Notes: a model not told the origin generated them from the letters alone. Positions 35,783 through 44,432 are shown, counted from the stretch's first letter. The stretch is DNA of 64,000 bases from Lysobacter daejeonensis GH1-9 (GCF_000768355.1 NZ_AVPU01000002.1:182443-246442), one strand, 5' to 3'. A program made the numbers and translations.

Positions 35783-36641
35783 GTGCCACCTTGTTGCGTG
35801 CGACGATGGCGCGCGCAACCAGGCTCACGACCAGCACGAAGAGGGTCAGGACAAAGGCACCGGCCCAGGCCAGCGAGTGCCAGCTTTCGTACGGGCTCAT
35901 TGCGTACTGGAAGATCACCACCGGCACGTTGGCCATGGGCGTGAAGATGTCGGTCGTCCAGTACTGGTTGTTGAGCGCGGTGAACAGCAGCGGCGCGGTT
36001 TCACCACTGATGCGGGCCAACGCCAGCAGGATGCCGGTGACGATGCCCGGAAGGGCAGAGCGGTACAGCACCTGCAGCGTCACCTTCCACTGCGGGATGC
36101 CCAGCGACAGGGCGGCTTCGCGCATCTGTGCCGGGATGAGCTGCAGCATCTCGTCGGTGGTGCGCACCACCACCGGCAGCACGATGAACGCCAGCGCGAT
36201 CGCGCCGGCCAGGCCGGAGAAGTGCCCCATCTGGGCCACCACCAGCGCGTACACGAACAGGCCGAGGACAATCGACGGCGCCGACAGCAGGATGTCGTTG
36301 ACGAAGCGAACCGTGTTGCCGATCCAGCTCTTCTGCGAGTACTCCGCCAGGAACGTGCCGGCCAGGACGCCGATCGGCGCGCCAAGCGCCACGCCCAGCA
36401 GGCTCATCACCGCGCTGCCGAAGAACGCATTGAGCATGCCGCCCGTCTCGCCGGGCGGCGGCGTCATCTGGGTGAAAAGGTCCATGTTGATCGACGCAAG
36501 ACCCTTGGTCAGCGTGGTCCACACGATCCACACCAGCCAGAACAGGCCGAACACGGTGGCGGCAACCGCCAGTGCCTGGGCGGCGAGGTTCTTGACGCGG
36601 CGGTACGCGTACAGGGGGCTGTTGTTCGAGAGCGTAGCCAT
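35775..36641 (-). CDS. pstA: Phosphate ABC transporter permease PstA
   Basis: 288-residue inner-membrane permease of the Pst importer with about six hydrophobic helices. The EAA-type loop that contacts PstB is seen in [19 protein letters not shown], and [13 protein letters not shown] is a PstA signature. The ATG shares a base with the pstC stop at 36641, so translation is coupled. Confidence 0.96.
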   Translation of the reverse strand: MATLSNNSPLYAYRRVKNLAAQALAVAATVFGLFWLVWIVWTTLTKGLASINMDLFTQMTPPPGETGGMLNAFFGSAVMSLLGVALGAPIGVLAGTFLAEYSQKSWIGNTVRFVNDILLSAPSIVLGLFVYALVVAQMGHFSGLAGAIALAFIVLPVVVRTTDEMLQLIPAQMREAALSLGIPQWKVTLQVLYRSALPGIVTGILLALARISGETAPLLFTALNNQYWTTDIFTPMANVPVVIFQYAMSPYESWHSLAWAGAFVLTLFVLVVSLVARAIVARNKVAHD

Positions 36642-37612
36642 CAGTTGCCTTCCTTCTTGGCCAGCTGGCGGAGCATGAGGCGGGCGGCCGCCAGGACGAC
36701 GAAGGTCACCAGGAACAGCACGAAGCCAAGCAGGATCAGCGCCGAGCGGTACATGTCCGAGTCGGCCTCGGCGAATTCATTGGCGATGGTCGCGGCGATG
36801 GAATTGCCCGGCATCAGCAGTGAAGCGGTCAGTTCATGCGCGTTGCCGAGCACGAAGGTCACCGCCATCGTCTCGCCCAGCGCGCGGCCCAGACCCAGGA
36901 AGATGCCGCCGATCACCGCCGAGCGGGTGTAGGGCAGCACCACGTCCCACACCACTTCCCAGCGGGTGGAGCCCAGCGCGTACGACGACTCCTTCAGCCG
37001 GCCCGGTACGGTGAGGAACACCTCGCGCATCACCGAGGAAATGAACGGAATCACCATGATGGCCAGCACTATGCCGGCGGTGAGCATGCCCAGGCCGATC
37101 GGCGGGCCGGAGAACAACGCGCCGACCAGCGGCCACTGGCCCATGTTCTCGTCGATCCACGGGTACACGTGCTCGCTCAGCACCGGCACCAGCACGAACA
37201 GGCCCCACATGCCGTAGATGATCGACGGAATGCCGGCCAGCAGTTCGATCGCCGCACCCACCGGGCCGCGCAGCCACTTGGGTGCGATCTCGGTCAGGAA
37301 CATCGCGATCCCGAAGCTGACCGGCACCGCGATGATCATGGCGATGAGTGCGGTGACGATGGTGCCGTAGATCGGCACCAGCGCACCGAACGTCAACTCA
37401 ACCGGATTCCAGTCCTTCGAGAACAGGAAGCCCACGCCGAACTTCTGCAGGGCCTCGCGCCCGCCCCAGATCATCGAGAACGCGACGGCGACCAGCGAGA
37501 CGAGGACGAACAGGCTGGCGGCCGTGACCAGCCAACGGAAGCCCCGGTCCGCTCGGGCATCCTTGAGGTCACGGTCGCTGTTGGGCGCAGCGGGTAGGGT
37601 GGTGGCATTCAT
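36641..37612 (-). CDS. pstC: Phosphate ABC transporter permease PstC
   Basis: 323-residue inner-membrane permease that pairs with PstA. Signatures include GREALQKFGVGFLFSKDWNP, FGALVPIYGTIVTALIA, LLAGIPSIIYGMWGLFVLVP and the EAA loop KESSYALGSTRWEVVWDVVLP; GRALGETMAVTFVLGN follows. It lies 87 bp after pstS1, with a strong stem-loop in the gap that may favour higher PstS than permease levels. Confidence 0.96.
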   Translation of the reverse strand: MNATTLPAAPNSDRDLKDARADRGFRWLVTAASLFVLVSLVAVAFSMIWGGREALQKFGVGFLFSKDWNPVELTFGALVPIYGTIVTALIAMIIAVPVSFGIAMFLTEIAPKWLRGPVGAAIELLAGIPSIIYGMWGLFVLVPVLSEHVYPWIDENMGQWPLVGALFSGPPIGLGMLTAGIVLAIMVIPFISSVMREVFLTVPGRLKESSYALGSTRWEVVWDVVLPYTRSAVIGGIFLGLGRALGETMAVTFVLGNAHELTASLLMPGNSIAATIANEFAEADSDMYRSALILLGFVLFLVTFVVLAAARLMLRQLAKKEGN

Positions 37613-37649
37613 CGGGGGGATGTGGATCCGTGCGAGGGCAATAAGTGCA

Positions 37650-37689
37650 TCGCCGGCCGCGCCCGGGAGAGATCGGGCGCAGCCGGCGA
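37650..37689 (-). other. Strong two-tier stem-loop between pstS1 and pstC
   Basis: Outer arms of 8 bp (37650-37657 with 37682-37689) enclose a 7-bp inner stem (37659-37665 with 37674-37680) and an 8-nt loop. No U-run follows on the minus strand. Stable intercistronic hairpins after binding-protein genes commonly protect the upstream mRNA, which would give PstS excess over PstCAB. Confidence 0.5.
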
Positions 37690-37699
37690 GCGGAGGTCA

Positions 37700-38797
37700 T
37701 CAGAGCTTGATTTCAGCCGCCCAGTAGGCTTCGACCTGCTTGACCAGGTCCGCGGGCAGCGGCACGTAGTGGAGTTCCTGCGCCTGGGGCTGGCCGCTTT
37801 CCAGCGACCACTTGAAGAAGTCCAGCGCGGCCTTGCTGCGCGCGGCGTCCTTGGGTTGCTTGTACATCAGGATGAAGTTGGTCGCCGTCAGCGGCCAGGC
37901 GTCGGCGCCCGGGGCATTGGTGATGACCAGGCTGAAGTCCTTGGCGCTGGCCCAGTCGGCGGTCGCGGCGGCGGCCTGGAACGACTCCACGCTCGGCTGC
38001 ACCCAATTGCCTGCCGCGTTCTGCATGGCGGCGTAGGCCATGTTGTTCTCGGTGGCATAGGCCAGCTCGACGTAGCCGATCGAACCCTTGATCTGCTTCA
38101 CGTAGGCGGCCACGCCCTCGTTGCCCTTGCCGCCGATGCCGGTCGGCCAGTTGACCGAAGTGCCTTCGCCCACCTTGGTCTTCCACTCCGGCGACACCTT
38201 GGACAGGTAGTTGACGAAGTTGAAGGTGGTGCCCGAACCGTCCGAGCGCTTGACCACGTTGATCTTGGTGGCCGGCAGGGTCACGCCCGGGTTCACGGCG
38301 GCGATGGCGGCGTCGTTCCAGGTGGTGATCTTGCCCAGGTAGATGTCGGCGATCAGCGCGCCGGTCAGGCGCAGCTGGCCTGCCTTGATGCCTTCCACGT
38401 TGACCACCGGCACCACTCCGCCAATGGCCGAGGGGAACTGGCCGAGGCCGGTGGCCGCCAGTTCCTCGCTGGTCAGCGGCTTGTCCGACGAGCCGAAGTC
38501 GACGGTGCCGGCCTTGATCTGGGCGATGCCGCCACCCGAGCCGATGGACTGGTAATTGATCTTGGCGCCGGTGGACTTGTGGTAGACGTCCGACCACTTG
38601 GACAGCAGCGGGTAGATGAACGTGGCGCCGGCGCCGGTAATTTCCACCGAGACCTTGTCGCCGGCGGTCGGGGCTTCGCTGGCGGCTGGCTTGGCGGCGT
38701 CAGCGGCGGGCGCCTGGGTGTCGCCGGCCGGCTTGCAGGCGGCCACGGACAGGGCGATGGCGAGGGACAGGACAGCAAGGCGGGCCGGGGTGTTCAT
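37700..38797 (-). CDS. pstS: Phosphate-binding lipoprotein PstS (paralogue 1)
   Basis: 365-residue periplasmic phosphate receptor of the Pst importer. Phosphate ligands lie in TGAGATFIYPL, SIGSGGGIAQI, VDFGSSDKP and RSDGSGTTFNFV. The N-terminus has a lipoprotein signal ending in SVAAC (Cys about 20), so the protein should be membrane-anchored. An Ala/Pro linker follows. It is close to the next paralogue (shared segments such as NYLSKVSP and GIGGKGNEGVAAYVKQIKG) and has its own Pho-box-like site. Confidence 0.95.
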   Translation of the reverse strand: MNTPARLAVLSLAIALSVAACKPAGDTQAPAADAAKPAASEAPTAGDKVSVEITGAGATFIYPLLSKWSDVYHKSTGAKINYQSIGSGGGIAQIKAGTVDFGSSDKPLTSEELAATGLGQFPSAIGGVVPVVNVEGIKAGQLRLTGALIADIYLGKITTWNDAAIAAVNPGVTLPATKINVVKRSDGSGTTFNFVNYLSKVSPEWKTKVGEGTSVNWPTGIGGKGNEGVAAYVKQIKGSIGYVELAYATENNMAYAAMQNAAGNWVQPSVESFQAAAATADWASAKDFSLVITNAPGADAWPLTATNFILMYKQPKDAARSKAALDFFKWSLESGQPQAQELHYVPLPADLVKQVEAYWAAEIKL

Positions 38798-38857
38798 GGC
38801 GTCTCCAAGGCGGTGCCGGCGGGATCGCCAGCGGATGACGCTATGAAATGATGTTTT

Positions 38858-38876
38858 TGTTACAACCGAATGACAT
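38858..38876 (-). promoter_or_regulatory. Pho box upstream of pstS1
   Basis: On the minus strand ATGTCAT-TCGG-TTGTAAC-A matches 14 of 19 positions of the E. coli-type PhoB site (CTGTCAT-AAAG-TTGTCAC-A): two 7-nt repeats 4 nt apart, 61 bp before the ATG. PhoB should activate pstS1-pstCAB-phoU under phosphate starvation. Confidence 0.75.
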
Positions 38877-38917
38877 ATGACCGTCATGTTTCTGTAGCGT
38901 TGGCCACCCTTAACGCA

Positions 38918-38941
38918 GAAGCGGGCCCGAAGGCCCGCTTC
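38918..38941 (-). terminator. Hairpin terminator between pstS2 and pstS1
   Basis: A perfect 10-bp stem (38918-38927 with 38932-38941), read as a UUCG tetraloop on the minus strand, lies 33 bp after pstS2. There is no strong U-run, so termination may be partial, letting pstS1 rely mainly on its own Pho promoter. Confidence 0.6.
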
Positions 38942-38973
38942 CTTGACCACCTGGACTCACGTCCGGGATCGGA

Positions 38974-39993
38974 TCAGTAGGCCATTTCCTTGGCCCAGTA
39001 GGCCTCGATCTGCTCCACCAGGGCGTCCGGCAGCGGCACGTAGTCCAGCTTCTTGGCCTGGGCGTCGCCGTTGGCGTAGACCCAGCGGAAGAATTCCTTG
39101 GCGTTCTTGGCGCCGGCGCCGTTCTTCGGCTGCTTGTACATCAGGATGAAGTTGGTGGCGGTGATCGGCCACGACTTCTCGCCGGGGGCGTTGGTCATCA
39201 CCAGGTAGAAGTCCTTCGACGAGCCCCACTCGGCGCTGGCGGCCGCGGCCTGGAAGGTCTCATCGCTGGGGATGATGTAGTTGCCCGCGCGGTTCTTCAG
39301 GCGCGAATAGGTCATCTTGTTCTGCAGCGCGTAGGACATCTCGACGTAGCCGATGCCGCCCTTGATCTGCTTCACGTAGGCGGCCACGCCTTCGTTGCCC
39401 TTGCCGCCGATGCCCGCCGGCCACTTGACCGAGGTGCCTTCACCGACCTGCGCCTTCCACGACGGGCTGACCTTGGACAGGTAGTTGACGAAGTTGAAGG
39501 TGGTGCCCGAGCCGTCCGAACGGTGGACGATGGTGATCTTCAGGTTGGGCAGCTGCAGGCCGCCGTTGGTGGCGACGATGCGCGGATCGTTCCACTTGGT
39601 GATCTTGCCCAGGAAGATGTCGGCCAGCACGTCGCCGTCCAGCTTCATCGCGCCCGCGGCCACGCCCGGCACGTTGAGCACCGGCACCACGCCGCCGATG
39701 ACCGATGGGAACTGGGCCAGACCGTACTTGTCCAGCTCTTCCGGCTTCAGCGGGGCGTCCGACGAGCCGAAGTCGACGGTGCCCGCCTTGATCTGGGCGA
39801 TGCCGCCGCCCGAACCGATGGACTGGTAGTTGACCTTCTTCTTGGTGGCTGCGGCGTAGTCGGCCGACCACTTGGACATGACCGGGTACACGAACGAAGC
39901 ACCCGCACCGGTGGCGTCGGCGGCCGACGCGTTGGCGGCAAAGGCGGTGGCCAATGCAATGGCGGCGATGCGGAACTGGATGGACTTGAACAC
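38974..39993 (-). CDS. pstS: Phosphate-binding protein PstS, soluble (paralogue 2)
   Basis: 339-residue periplasmic phosphate-binding protein. The signal peptide ends in NASA-ADATGAGASF with no lipobox Cys, so this copy is soluble, unlike the neighbouring lipoprotein copy. Ligand loops TGAGASFVYPV, SIGSGGGIAQI, VDFGSSDAP and RSDGSGTTFNFV are intact. The GTG at 39993 is preceded by GAGGAG. It is the first gene of the pst cluster, in front of pstS1. Confidence 0.95.
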   Translation of the reverse strand: MFKSIQFRIAAIALATAFAANASAADATGAGASFVYPVMSKWSADYAAATKKKVNYQSIGSGGGIAQIKAGTVDFGSSDAPLKPEELDKYGLAQFPSVIGGVVPVLNVPGVAAGAMKLDGDVLADIFLGKITKWNDPRIVATNGGLQLPNLKITIVHRSDGSGTTFNFVNYLSKVSPSWKAQVGEGTSVKWPAGIGGKGNEGVAAYVKQIKGGIGYVEMSYALQNKMTYSRLKNRAGNYIIPSDETFQAAAASAEWGSSKDFYLVMTNAPGEKSWPITATNFILMYKQPKNGAGAKNAKEFFRWVYANGDAQAKKLDYVPLPDALVEQIEAYWAKEMAY

Positions 39994-40045
39994 GTGAGGC
40001 TCCTCGATGGGACGATGCGGGCGAAGCCCGCCCTGCGCCCATTTC

Positions 40046-40063
40046 ATAACCGTCCCGTTACAG
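40046..40063 (-). promoter_or_regulatory. Weak Pho-box-like site before pstS2
   Basis: Minus-strand CTGTAAC-GGGA-CGGTTAT has the 7+4+7 repeat spacing, 52 bp before the pstS2 start. Only the first repeat is close to consensus. Confidence 0.45.
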
Positions 40064-40176
40064 TCACGCGTCTGCAACATGGCAGTTTGGTGACGGAGGA
40101 AGGATGGTGTCGCCGCCAGTGCGGTTGGCAGGAGGCCTGCCCGTGTGAAGGCCGGAAGCGCCTGTCATCGCGGTGA

Positions 40177-40209
40177 AAACAAAAAGGGGCGCGGCTTGAG
40201 CCGCGCCCC
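40177..40209 (-). terminator. Intrinsic terminator of the OprP-type porin gene
   Basis: A 10-bp GC-rich stem (40186-40195 with 40200-40209) with loop TTGA is followed, in the minus direction, by a U-rich run (A-rich 40177-40185 on the plus strand). Confidence 0.85.
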
Positions 40210-40243
40210 CGGGTCCGGGAGAGATGGACCGTACCTGCAGCGA

Positions 40244-41395
40244 TTACCAGAAGAACTGCACGCGAGCCTCGGTGATGCTCGGGTTGTCTTCCACGTTGCG
40301 ACGCTCGCTGTCGACCTTCACGTAGTTCAGCATGAACTTGAAGTTCGAGCGCCAGTAGTAGTTCACGCCGGCCGTCACCGAGTCCATCTGGCCGCCCAGC
40401 ACGTTGCCGTCATCCAGGTCGATGGTGTCGTAGCGCAGGCCCACTTGCCACATGCCCTTGGCGGTATCGCTCGGGCCCGAGGTGGTCGGCACGCCGCCCT
40501 TGTAACCCCAGGTCTCGCCGGTCACGTTCCACACGCCGGTGATGTAGCCGCCGGTGCCGGAGAAGTCGCTGGAGCCGGCGCGGTAGCGCTGCACGTCGGA
40601 CTTCATGTACTCGCCCTGCAGCTTGAACGGGCCGCGGATCCACAGCGCCTCGAAGCCGGTGGTGGACACGCGGTCGGTGTCAGTCATGGTGCCGGTGTCG
40701 ACCAGGCGCACGGAAGCCAGATCGGCCATGGGGCGGGCACGCAGGCGCAGGGTGTCGGCGTCGGTGTCATAGTCGGCGTACGACAGGCCCAGGTGCAGGA
40801 CGTTGCCCTTCTCGCTGATCGGCGCCCAGGTGCCGCGCAGGCCGTAGCCCGAGCCGTGCGCCAGGTTGCGGGTCAGTTCGCGGCCAAAGTAGCTGGCGGT
40901 GACGCCCCAGTTGCTGTCACCCAGACCATAGGCCACGCCGGTGCGGCGGGCGACGGCGAAGGTGTTGGTGATCGAGGCCTTGGCGATGAAGTCGTTGTTC
41001 TTGGTCGACGACAGCTCTTCCATGCTGTTCGGCTGCTTGTACTGGCCGACCTGCAGGTAGTGGTTGCCGTTACCACCGATCTTGTACTTGATGTTGGCAT
41101 CCAGGTACTTGTCGGCCTTGGCGTCGTAGCCCAGCACCCACTCGAAGTTGCCCGGGCCCTTGCCCTTCAGGATCAGTTCGGCGCGGCGCAGTTCGTTGTC
41201 GGAATCGCTGCCGTCATGGCCGTCGCCGTTCAGGTTGGCGACGTCGCTGCTGAAGTCGTTGTAGTCGGCCTGGACCAGACCCTCAAAGCTGACTTCGGAA
41301 CCGCCGATCACGTCAATGGCGATCTCGGCATGGGCGGCCGGCGCGGCCAGCGCGGCCAGCATGGCGATGGCAAGAGTGTTACGGGACAGCTTCAT
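40244..41395 (-). CDS. Phosphate/polyphosphate-selective porin (OprP/OprO family)
   Basis: 383-residue outer-membrane beta-barrel with a signal peptide ending in AAHA-EIAID. The OprP/OprO family is shown by ELRRAELILKGKGPGNFEWVLGYD-like strands, LQVGQYKQPNSMEELSS and the aromatic C-terminus ARVQFFW needed for barrel assembly. It lets phosphate or polyphosphate enter the periplasm, upstream of PstS. It stands before the pst cluster with its own Pho-box-like site and terminator. Confidence 0.92.
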   Translation of the reverse strand: MKLSRNTLAIAMLAALAAPAAHAEIAIDVIGGSEVSFEGLVQADYNDFSSDVANLNGDGHDGSDSDNELRRAELILKGKGPGNFEWVLGYDAKADKYLDANIKYKIGGNGNHYLQVGQYKQPNSMEELSSTKNNDFIAKASITNTFAVARRTGVAYGLGDSNWGVTASYFGRELTRNLAHGSGYGLRGTWAPISEKGNVLHLGLSYADYDTDADTLRLRARPMADLASVRLVDTGTMTDTDRVSTTGFEALWIRGPFKLQGEYMKSDVQRYRAGSSDFSGTGGYITGVWNVTGETWGYKGGVPTTSGPSDTAKGMWQVGLRYDTIDLDDGNVLGGQMDSVTAGVNYYWRSNFKFMLNYVKVDSERRNVEDNPSITEARVQFFW

Positions 41396-41430
41396 GGGAT
41401 GGATGCCCTGGGCTTGGAGAGATGAGGCGT

Positions 41431-41464
41431 AGCCTAGATTGTGAAGGTTGCGTAAATGTGACAG
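41431..41464 (-). promoter_or_regulatory. Pho-type promoter of the porin gene
   Basis: Minus-strand CTGTCAC-ATTT-ACGCAAC (41447-41464) has PhoB-box spacing with a strong first repeat. TAGGCT, a plausible -10, follows after exactly 10 bp (41431-41436), as in PhoB-activated promoters. Confidence 0.5.
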
Positions 41465-41510
41465 CACTGACTTATTTCGCTGGAGTGACGACTGCATGAC
41501 TTGGGTCAGG

Positions 41511-42302
41511 TCAAGCAGTGGCCGGCACCGGTTCACCGGGGGTTCTTTCCCCGAACCGGCACAGGTCGCGGATGGCGCAGTGCGGGCAGTCCGGTTTGCG
41601 CGCCTTGCATACATAGCGGCCGTGCAGGATCAGCCAGTGGTGGGCATCGCGCAGGTACTCGTCCGGGACCGCCTTCAGCAGCGCATCCTCCACCGCTCGG
41701 ACGGTCTTGCCGGGTGCCAGCCCGGTGCGGTTGGCCACGCGGAAGATATGGGTGTCCACCGCCATGGTCGGGTCCCCGAAGGCGGTGTTGAGGACCACAT
41801 TGGCGGTCTTGCGTCCCACGCCGGGCAGGGCCTCCAGCGCAGCGCGGTCGTGCGGAACTTCGCCATCGTGGCGCTCCAGCAGAAGTTCCGCCATGGCCAC
41901 CACGTTGACGGCCTTGGTGTTGTACAGCCCGATCGTGGCGATATACGGCTTCAGCCTGTCCACGCCCAGCGCGGCGATGGCCGCCGGCGTGTTGGCGACC
42001 GGGAACAGCTTGCGCGTGGCCTTGTTCACGCCCACATCCGTGGCCTGTGCGGACAGGGTCACCGCCACCAGCAACTCGTACGGCGTGGTGTATTCAAGCT
42101 CGGTCTTGGGCGCGGGATTCAGTGCCTTCAGGCGTGCGAACATCTCGGCCACGTCCGCTTGGGGCATGCGCGCCGCCGTTCTGCGACGAGTGGCCGATGG
42201 GGACGGCGCGATCTTCGAGCCGGCTTTCGCCGTTGCCTTGCCTGCCGGACGTTTCGCGATGGTTGCCTTCGATGCCTTTGTCGGCGCCTTGGGTGGCGTC
42301 AT
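41511..42302 (-). CDS. nth: Endonuclease III (DNA glycosylase/AP lyase)
   Basis: Removes oxidised pyrimidines in base-excision repair. The 263-residue protein has the helix-hairpin-helix LPGVGRKTANVVLNTAFG with the catalytic Lys, the catalytic Asp in VDTHIFRV, and the 4Fe-4S ligands C-x6-C-x2-C-x5-C near the C-terminus. The first 45 residues are an unusual Lys/Ala/Thr/Pro-rich tail before the conserved core; E. coli Nth has 211 residues. It overlaps the upstream ferredoxin gene by 4 bp. Confidence 0.95.
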   Translation of the reverse strand: MTPPKAPTKASKATIAKRPAGKATAKAGSKIAPSPSATRRRTAARMPQADVAEMFARLKALNPAPKTELEYTTPYELLVAVTLSAQATDVGVNKATRKLFPVANTPAAIAALGVDRLKPYIATIGLYNTKAVNVVAMAELLLERHDGEVPHDRAALEALPGVGRKTANVVLNTAFGDPTMAVDTHIFRVANRTGLAPGKTVRAVEDALLKAVPDEYLRDAHHWLILHGRYVCKARKPDCPHCAIRDLCRFGERTPGEPVPATA

Positions 42303-42718
42303 GGCTTGTGCCGCTCCGCCGCCCGGGCCTTGGCACGTGCGAGCGCCGCGGCAGCGCCGCTGGACAGGGTGGTCGGCTGCGGGGTGACCACAACGGTTTC
42401 GGCGTGCACAGCCGGCATGCGCTTGGCGGCGCGCTCCGCAGCGCGCCGCTCCAGGCGCAACGCGCGGGCGCGGAAACGTTCGCGCGCGGCCAGTGCACGA
42501 CGCCGTTCATCGCGCGCGGCGATCAGCGTCTGCGCGACGGGAACGCCGGAGCCGCAGGCGCGACTGCAGTCGCCGCAGCCCGTGCAGTCCAGCAGGCGCA
42601 GATTCAAAGCCAGGTCCACGTCATCGGCCTGCAGTGCGCGCAGCAGGGCGGCCGTGGGCAAGCCAACCGGGCACGCACTGGCGCACGTGCAACTTGGGCA
42701 GGGCAGCGGTGCGTTCAT
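42299..42718 (-). CDS. Stand-alone ferredoxin-like protein resembling the RnfC C-terminal domain
   Basis: 139-residue cytoplasmic protein with two Cys clusters: CPSCTCASACP (first cluster, with a C-x-C where RnfC has C-x2-C) and CTGCGDCSRACGSG (second), followed by a long Arg/Ala-rich helix (RDERRRALAARERFRARALR). The order and spacing match the C-terminal ferredoxin and helical tail of RnfC/RsxC, without the flavin-binding N-terminal part. No other rnf gene is in the window. Genes annotated rnfB often precede nth in relatives. Electron partner unknown, possibly Nth or a redox sensor. Confidence 0.75.
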   Translation of the reverse strand: MNAPLPCPSCTCASACPVGLPTAALLRALQADDVDLALNLRLLDCTGCGDCSRACGSGVPVAQTLIAARDERRRALAARERFRARALRLERRAAERAAKRMPAVHAETVVVTPQPTTLSSGAAAALARAKARAAERHKP

Positions 42719-42729
42719 GCCCGGCCGGA

Positions 42730-43512
42730 TCAGGTGCCCTGGAACGCGGGCTTGCGCCGCTCCAGGAAGGCGGCGGTGCCTTCACGCATGTCCTGCGTGG
42801 CGAACATGAGCCCGAACTGCGCCGCCTCGTACTCCAGGCCTTCCTCGATGCCGCACTCGCCACCGACATTGATGCAATCCAGCGAGCCACGCAGGGCCAG
42901 CGGGGCGGCATTGGCCAACTGCCCGGCCAGCTTCATCGTCTCGGCTTCCAGCTCGGCCGCCGGGACGACCCGGTTGACGATGCCCAGGGCGTGCGCGCGC
43001 TGCGCGTCGATCGGCGCACCGACCAGGCACAGCTCCAGCGTGGCCGCGCGGCCCGCAAGGCGCAGCAGGCGTTGCGTGCCGCCAAAGCCCGGGATCAGGC
43101 CGAGGTTGATCTCGGGCTGGCCGACCTTGGCGGTGTCGGCGGCCACACGCAGGTGGCAGCACATCGCCAACTCCAGGCCGCCGCCCAGCGCGAAACCGTT
43201 GACCATGCCGATCACCGGCTTGGGCATCTTTTCGACGAACCGCATCATGCGCTGGCCGCGCAGGGCGAAGTCGCGGCCCTGCACCGGGGTAAGGGTGTTC
43301 ATCTCGGCGATGTCCGCGCCGGCCACGAATGCCTTGGGCCCGGCACCGGTGAGCACCACCACGCGGACGGTGTCGTCCGCAGCCGCGGCGCGGAAGGCCT
43401 CGTGCAGCGCGTCCAGCGTCGCGGCGTTCAGCGCGTTCAGCTTGTCGGGGCGGTTGACGGTGATGAGTCGGACGGCGCCGTGGTCGGCAATCAGCAGGGG
43501 AAAGTCGGTCAT
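42730..43512 (-). CDS. Enoyl-CoA hydratase/isomerase family protein
   Basis: 260-residue crotonase-fold enzyme. Oxyanion-hole and catalytic segments are visible: AFVAGADIAEM, VNGFALGGGLELAMCCHLRVAA, GQPEINLGLIPGFGGTQRL with a Glu at the hydratase position. This fits a short-chain enoyl-CoA hydratase (FadB/PaaF-like) in fatty acid degradation. It is 11 bp upstream of the ferredoxin gene on the same strand, so the three genes to nth may form one transcript, although the functions are not obviously linked. Confidence 0.9.
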   Translation of the reverse strand: MTDFPLLIADHGAVRLITVNRPDKLNALNAATLDALHEAFRAAAADDTVRVVVLTGAGPKAFVAGADIAEMNTLTPVQGRDFALRGQRMMRFVEKMPKPVIGMVNGFALGGGLELAMCCHLRVAADTAKVGQPEINLGLIPGFGGTQRLLRLAGRAATLELCLVGAPIDAQRAHALGIVNRVVPAAELEAETMKLAGQLANAAPLALRGSLDCINVGGECGIEEGLEYEAAQFGLMFATQDMREGTAAFLERRKPAFQGT

Positions 43513-43715
43513 GGGAGCAAAAGACTTGGGATAACGGAATCTGAAGGCTTTCCGGAACTCTGCGCCAAGCCCGTTGTCACAAGGCTTGGCGTCAGTGGCG
43601 GTTAAGCCGGGGCGCCGCTATCCTAGCGCGTCCGTACGGGTCCCTGTGGCCAACGGGCGTCACCCACCGGGACGGCCCCTGCCGTCCCGAGCCATATATC
43701 CGGAGATTGCACCGA

Positions 43716-44402
43716 ATGAAGTTGCGTTTGATTGCTGCCGCTGTTGCAGCCTTGGCTCTGACCGCCGGCAACGCCGTCGCGCAGGACACTTCGACCGAGA
43801 AGGGCAAGCTCAGCTATGCGCTCGGGTACGACCTCGGCCGCAATGCCATCGAGAGCGGTGAGGCGGTTGACGTCAACGCCATCATCAAGGGCCTGCAGGA
43901 CGGTATCGCCAAGAAGCAGCCGGCCGTGCCGGTCGACCAGCTCCGCACCGCCGTGCAGAACATGCAGAAGCGCCAGGCCGACAAGGCCAAGGCCGAGTGG
44001 GAAAAGGCGGCCGCGGCCAACAAGACCAAGAGTGACGGCTTCATCGCCGCCAACAAGGCCAAAGCTGGCGTGAAGTCGCTGCCGAGCGGCGTGCAGTACC
44101 GCGTGATCGAGGTCGGCAACGGCGCCAAGCCGACCCAGGCCAGCACCGTCGAATTGCAGGTTGCCGGTCCGTTCGCGTGGGGCGAGCGTCCGGCGCAGGC
44201 ACGTCCGGCGCAGACCATCCCGGGCATCAAGGTCAGCGAAGTCGAGATGCCCGCGATGCGCGAGGTCCTGCTGCAGATGCCGGCCGGCTCCAAGTGGGAA
44301 GTGACGCTGCCGGCGGACAAGGCCTACGGCGCCGATCCGCGCACCGGTTTCCCGCCGAATGTCGCGGTCCAGTTCGAGCTCAAGGTCGTTAGCGTCAAGT
44401 AA
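43716..44402 (+). CDS. FkpA-like exported protein with a degenerate FKBP domain
   Basis: 228-residue periplasmic protein: signal peptide ending near AVAQ, an FKBP-N dimerisation segment (KLSYALGYDLGRN, helical and Lys/Ala-rich to about residue 125), then an FKBP-type domain. The C-terminal core LPADKAYGADPRTGFPPNVAVQFELKVV is conserved, but the typical YTG..DGT.FDSS active-site stretch is replaced by VAGPFAWGERPAQ, so prolyl isomerase activity is doubtful and a chaperone role more likely. Start ATG 43716, with an upstream GGAG. Confidence 0.82.
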   Translation: MKLRLIAAAVAALALTAGNAVAQDTSTEKGKLSYALGYDLGRNAIESGEAVDVNAIIKGLQDGIAKKQPAVPVDQLRTAVQNMQKRQADKAKAEWEKAAAANKTKSDGFIAANKAKAGVKSLPSGVQYRVIEVGNGAKPTQASTVELQVAGPFAWGERPAQARPAQTIPGIKVSEVEMPAMREVLLQMPAGSKWEVTLPADKAYGADPRTGFPPNVAVQFELKVVSVK

Positions 44403-44432
44403 GCTCTACCTGCCCACTGGCAGCGTGGTAAC

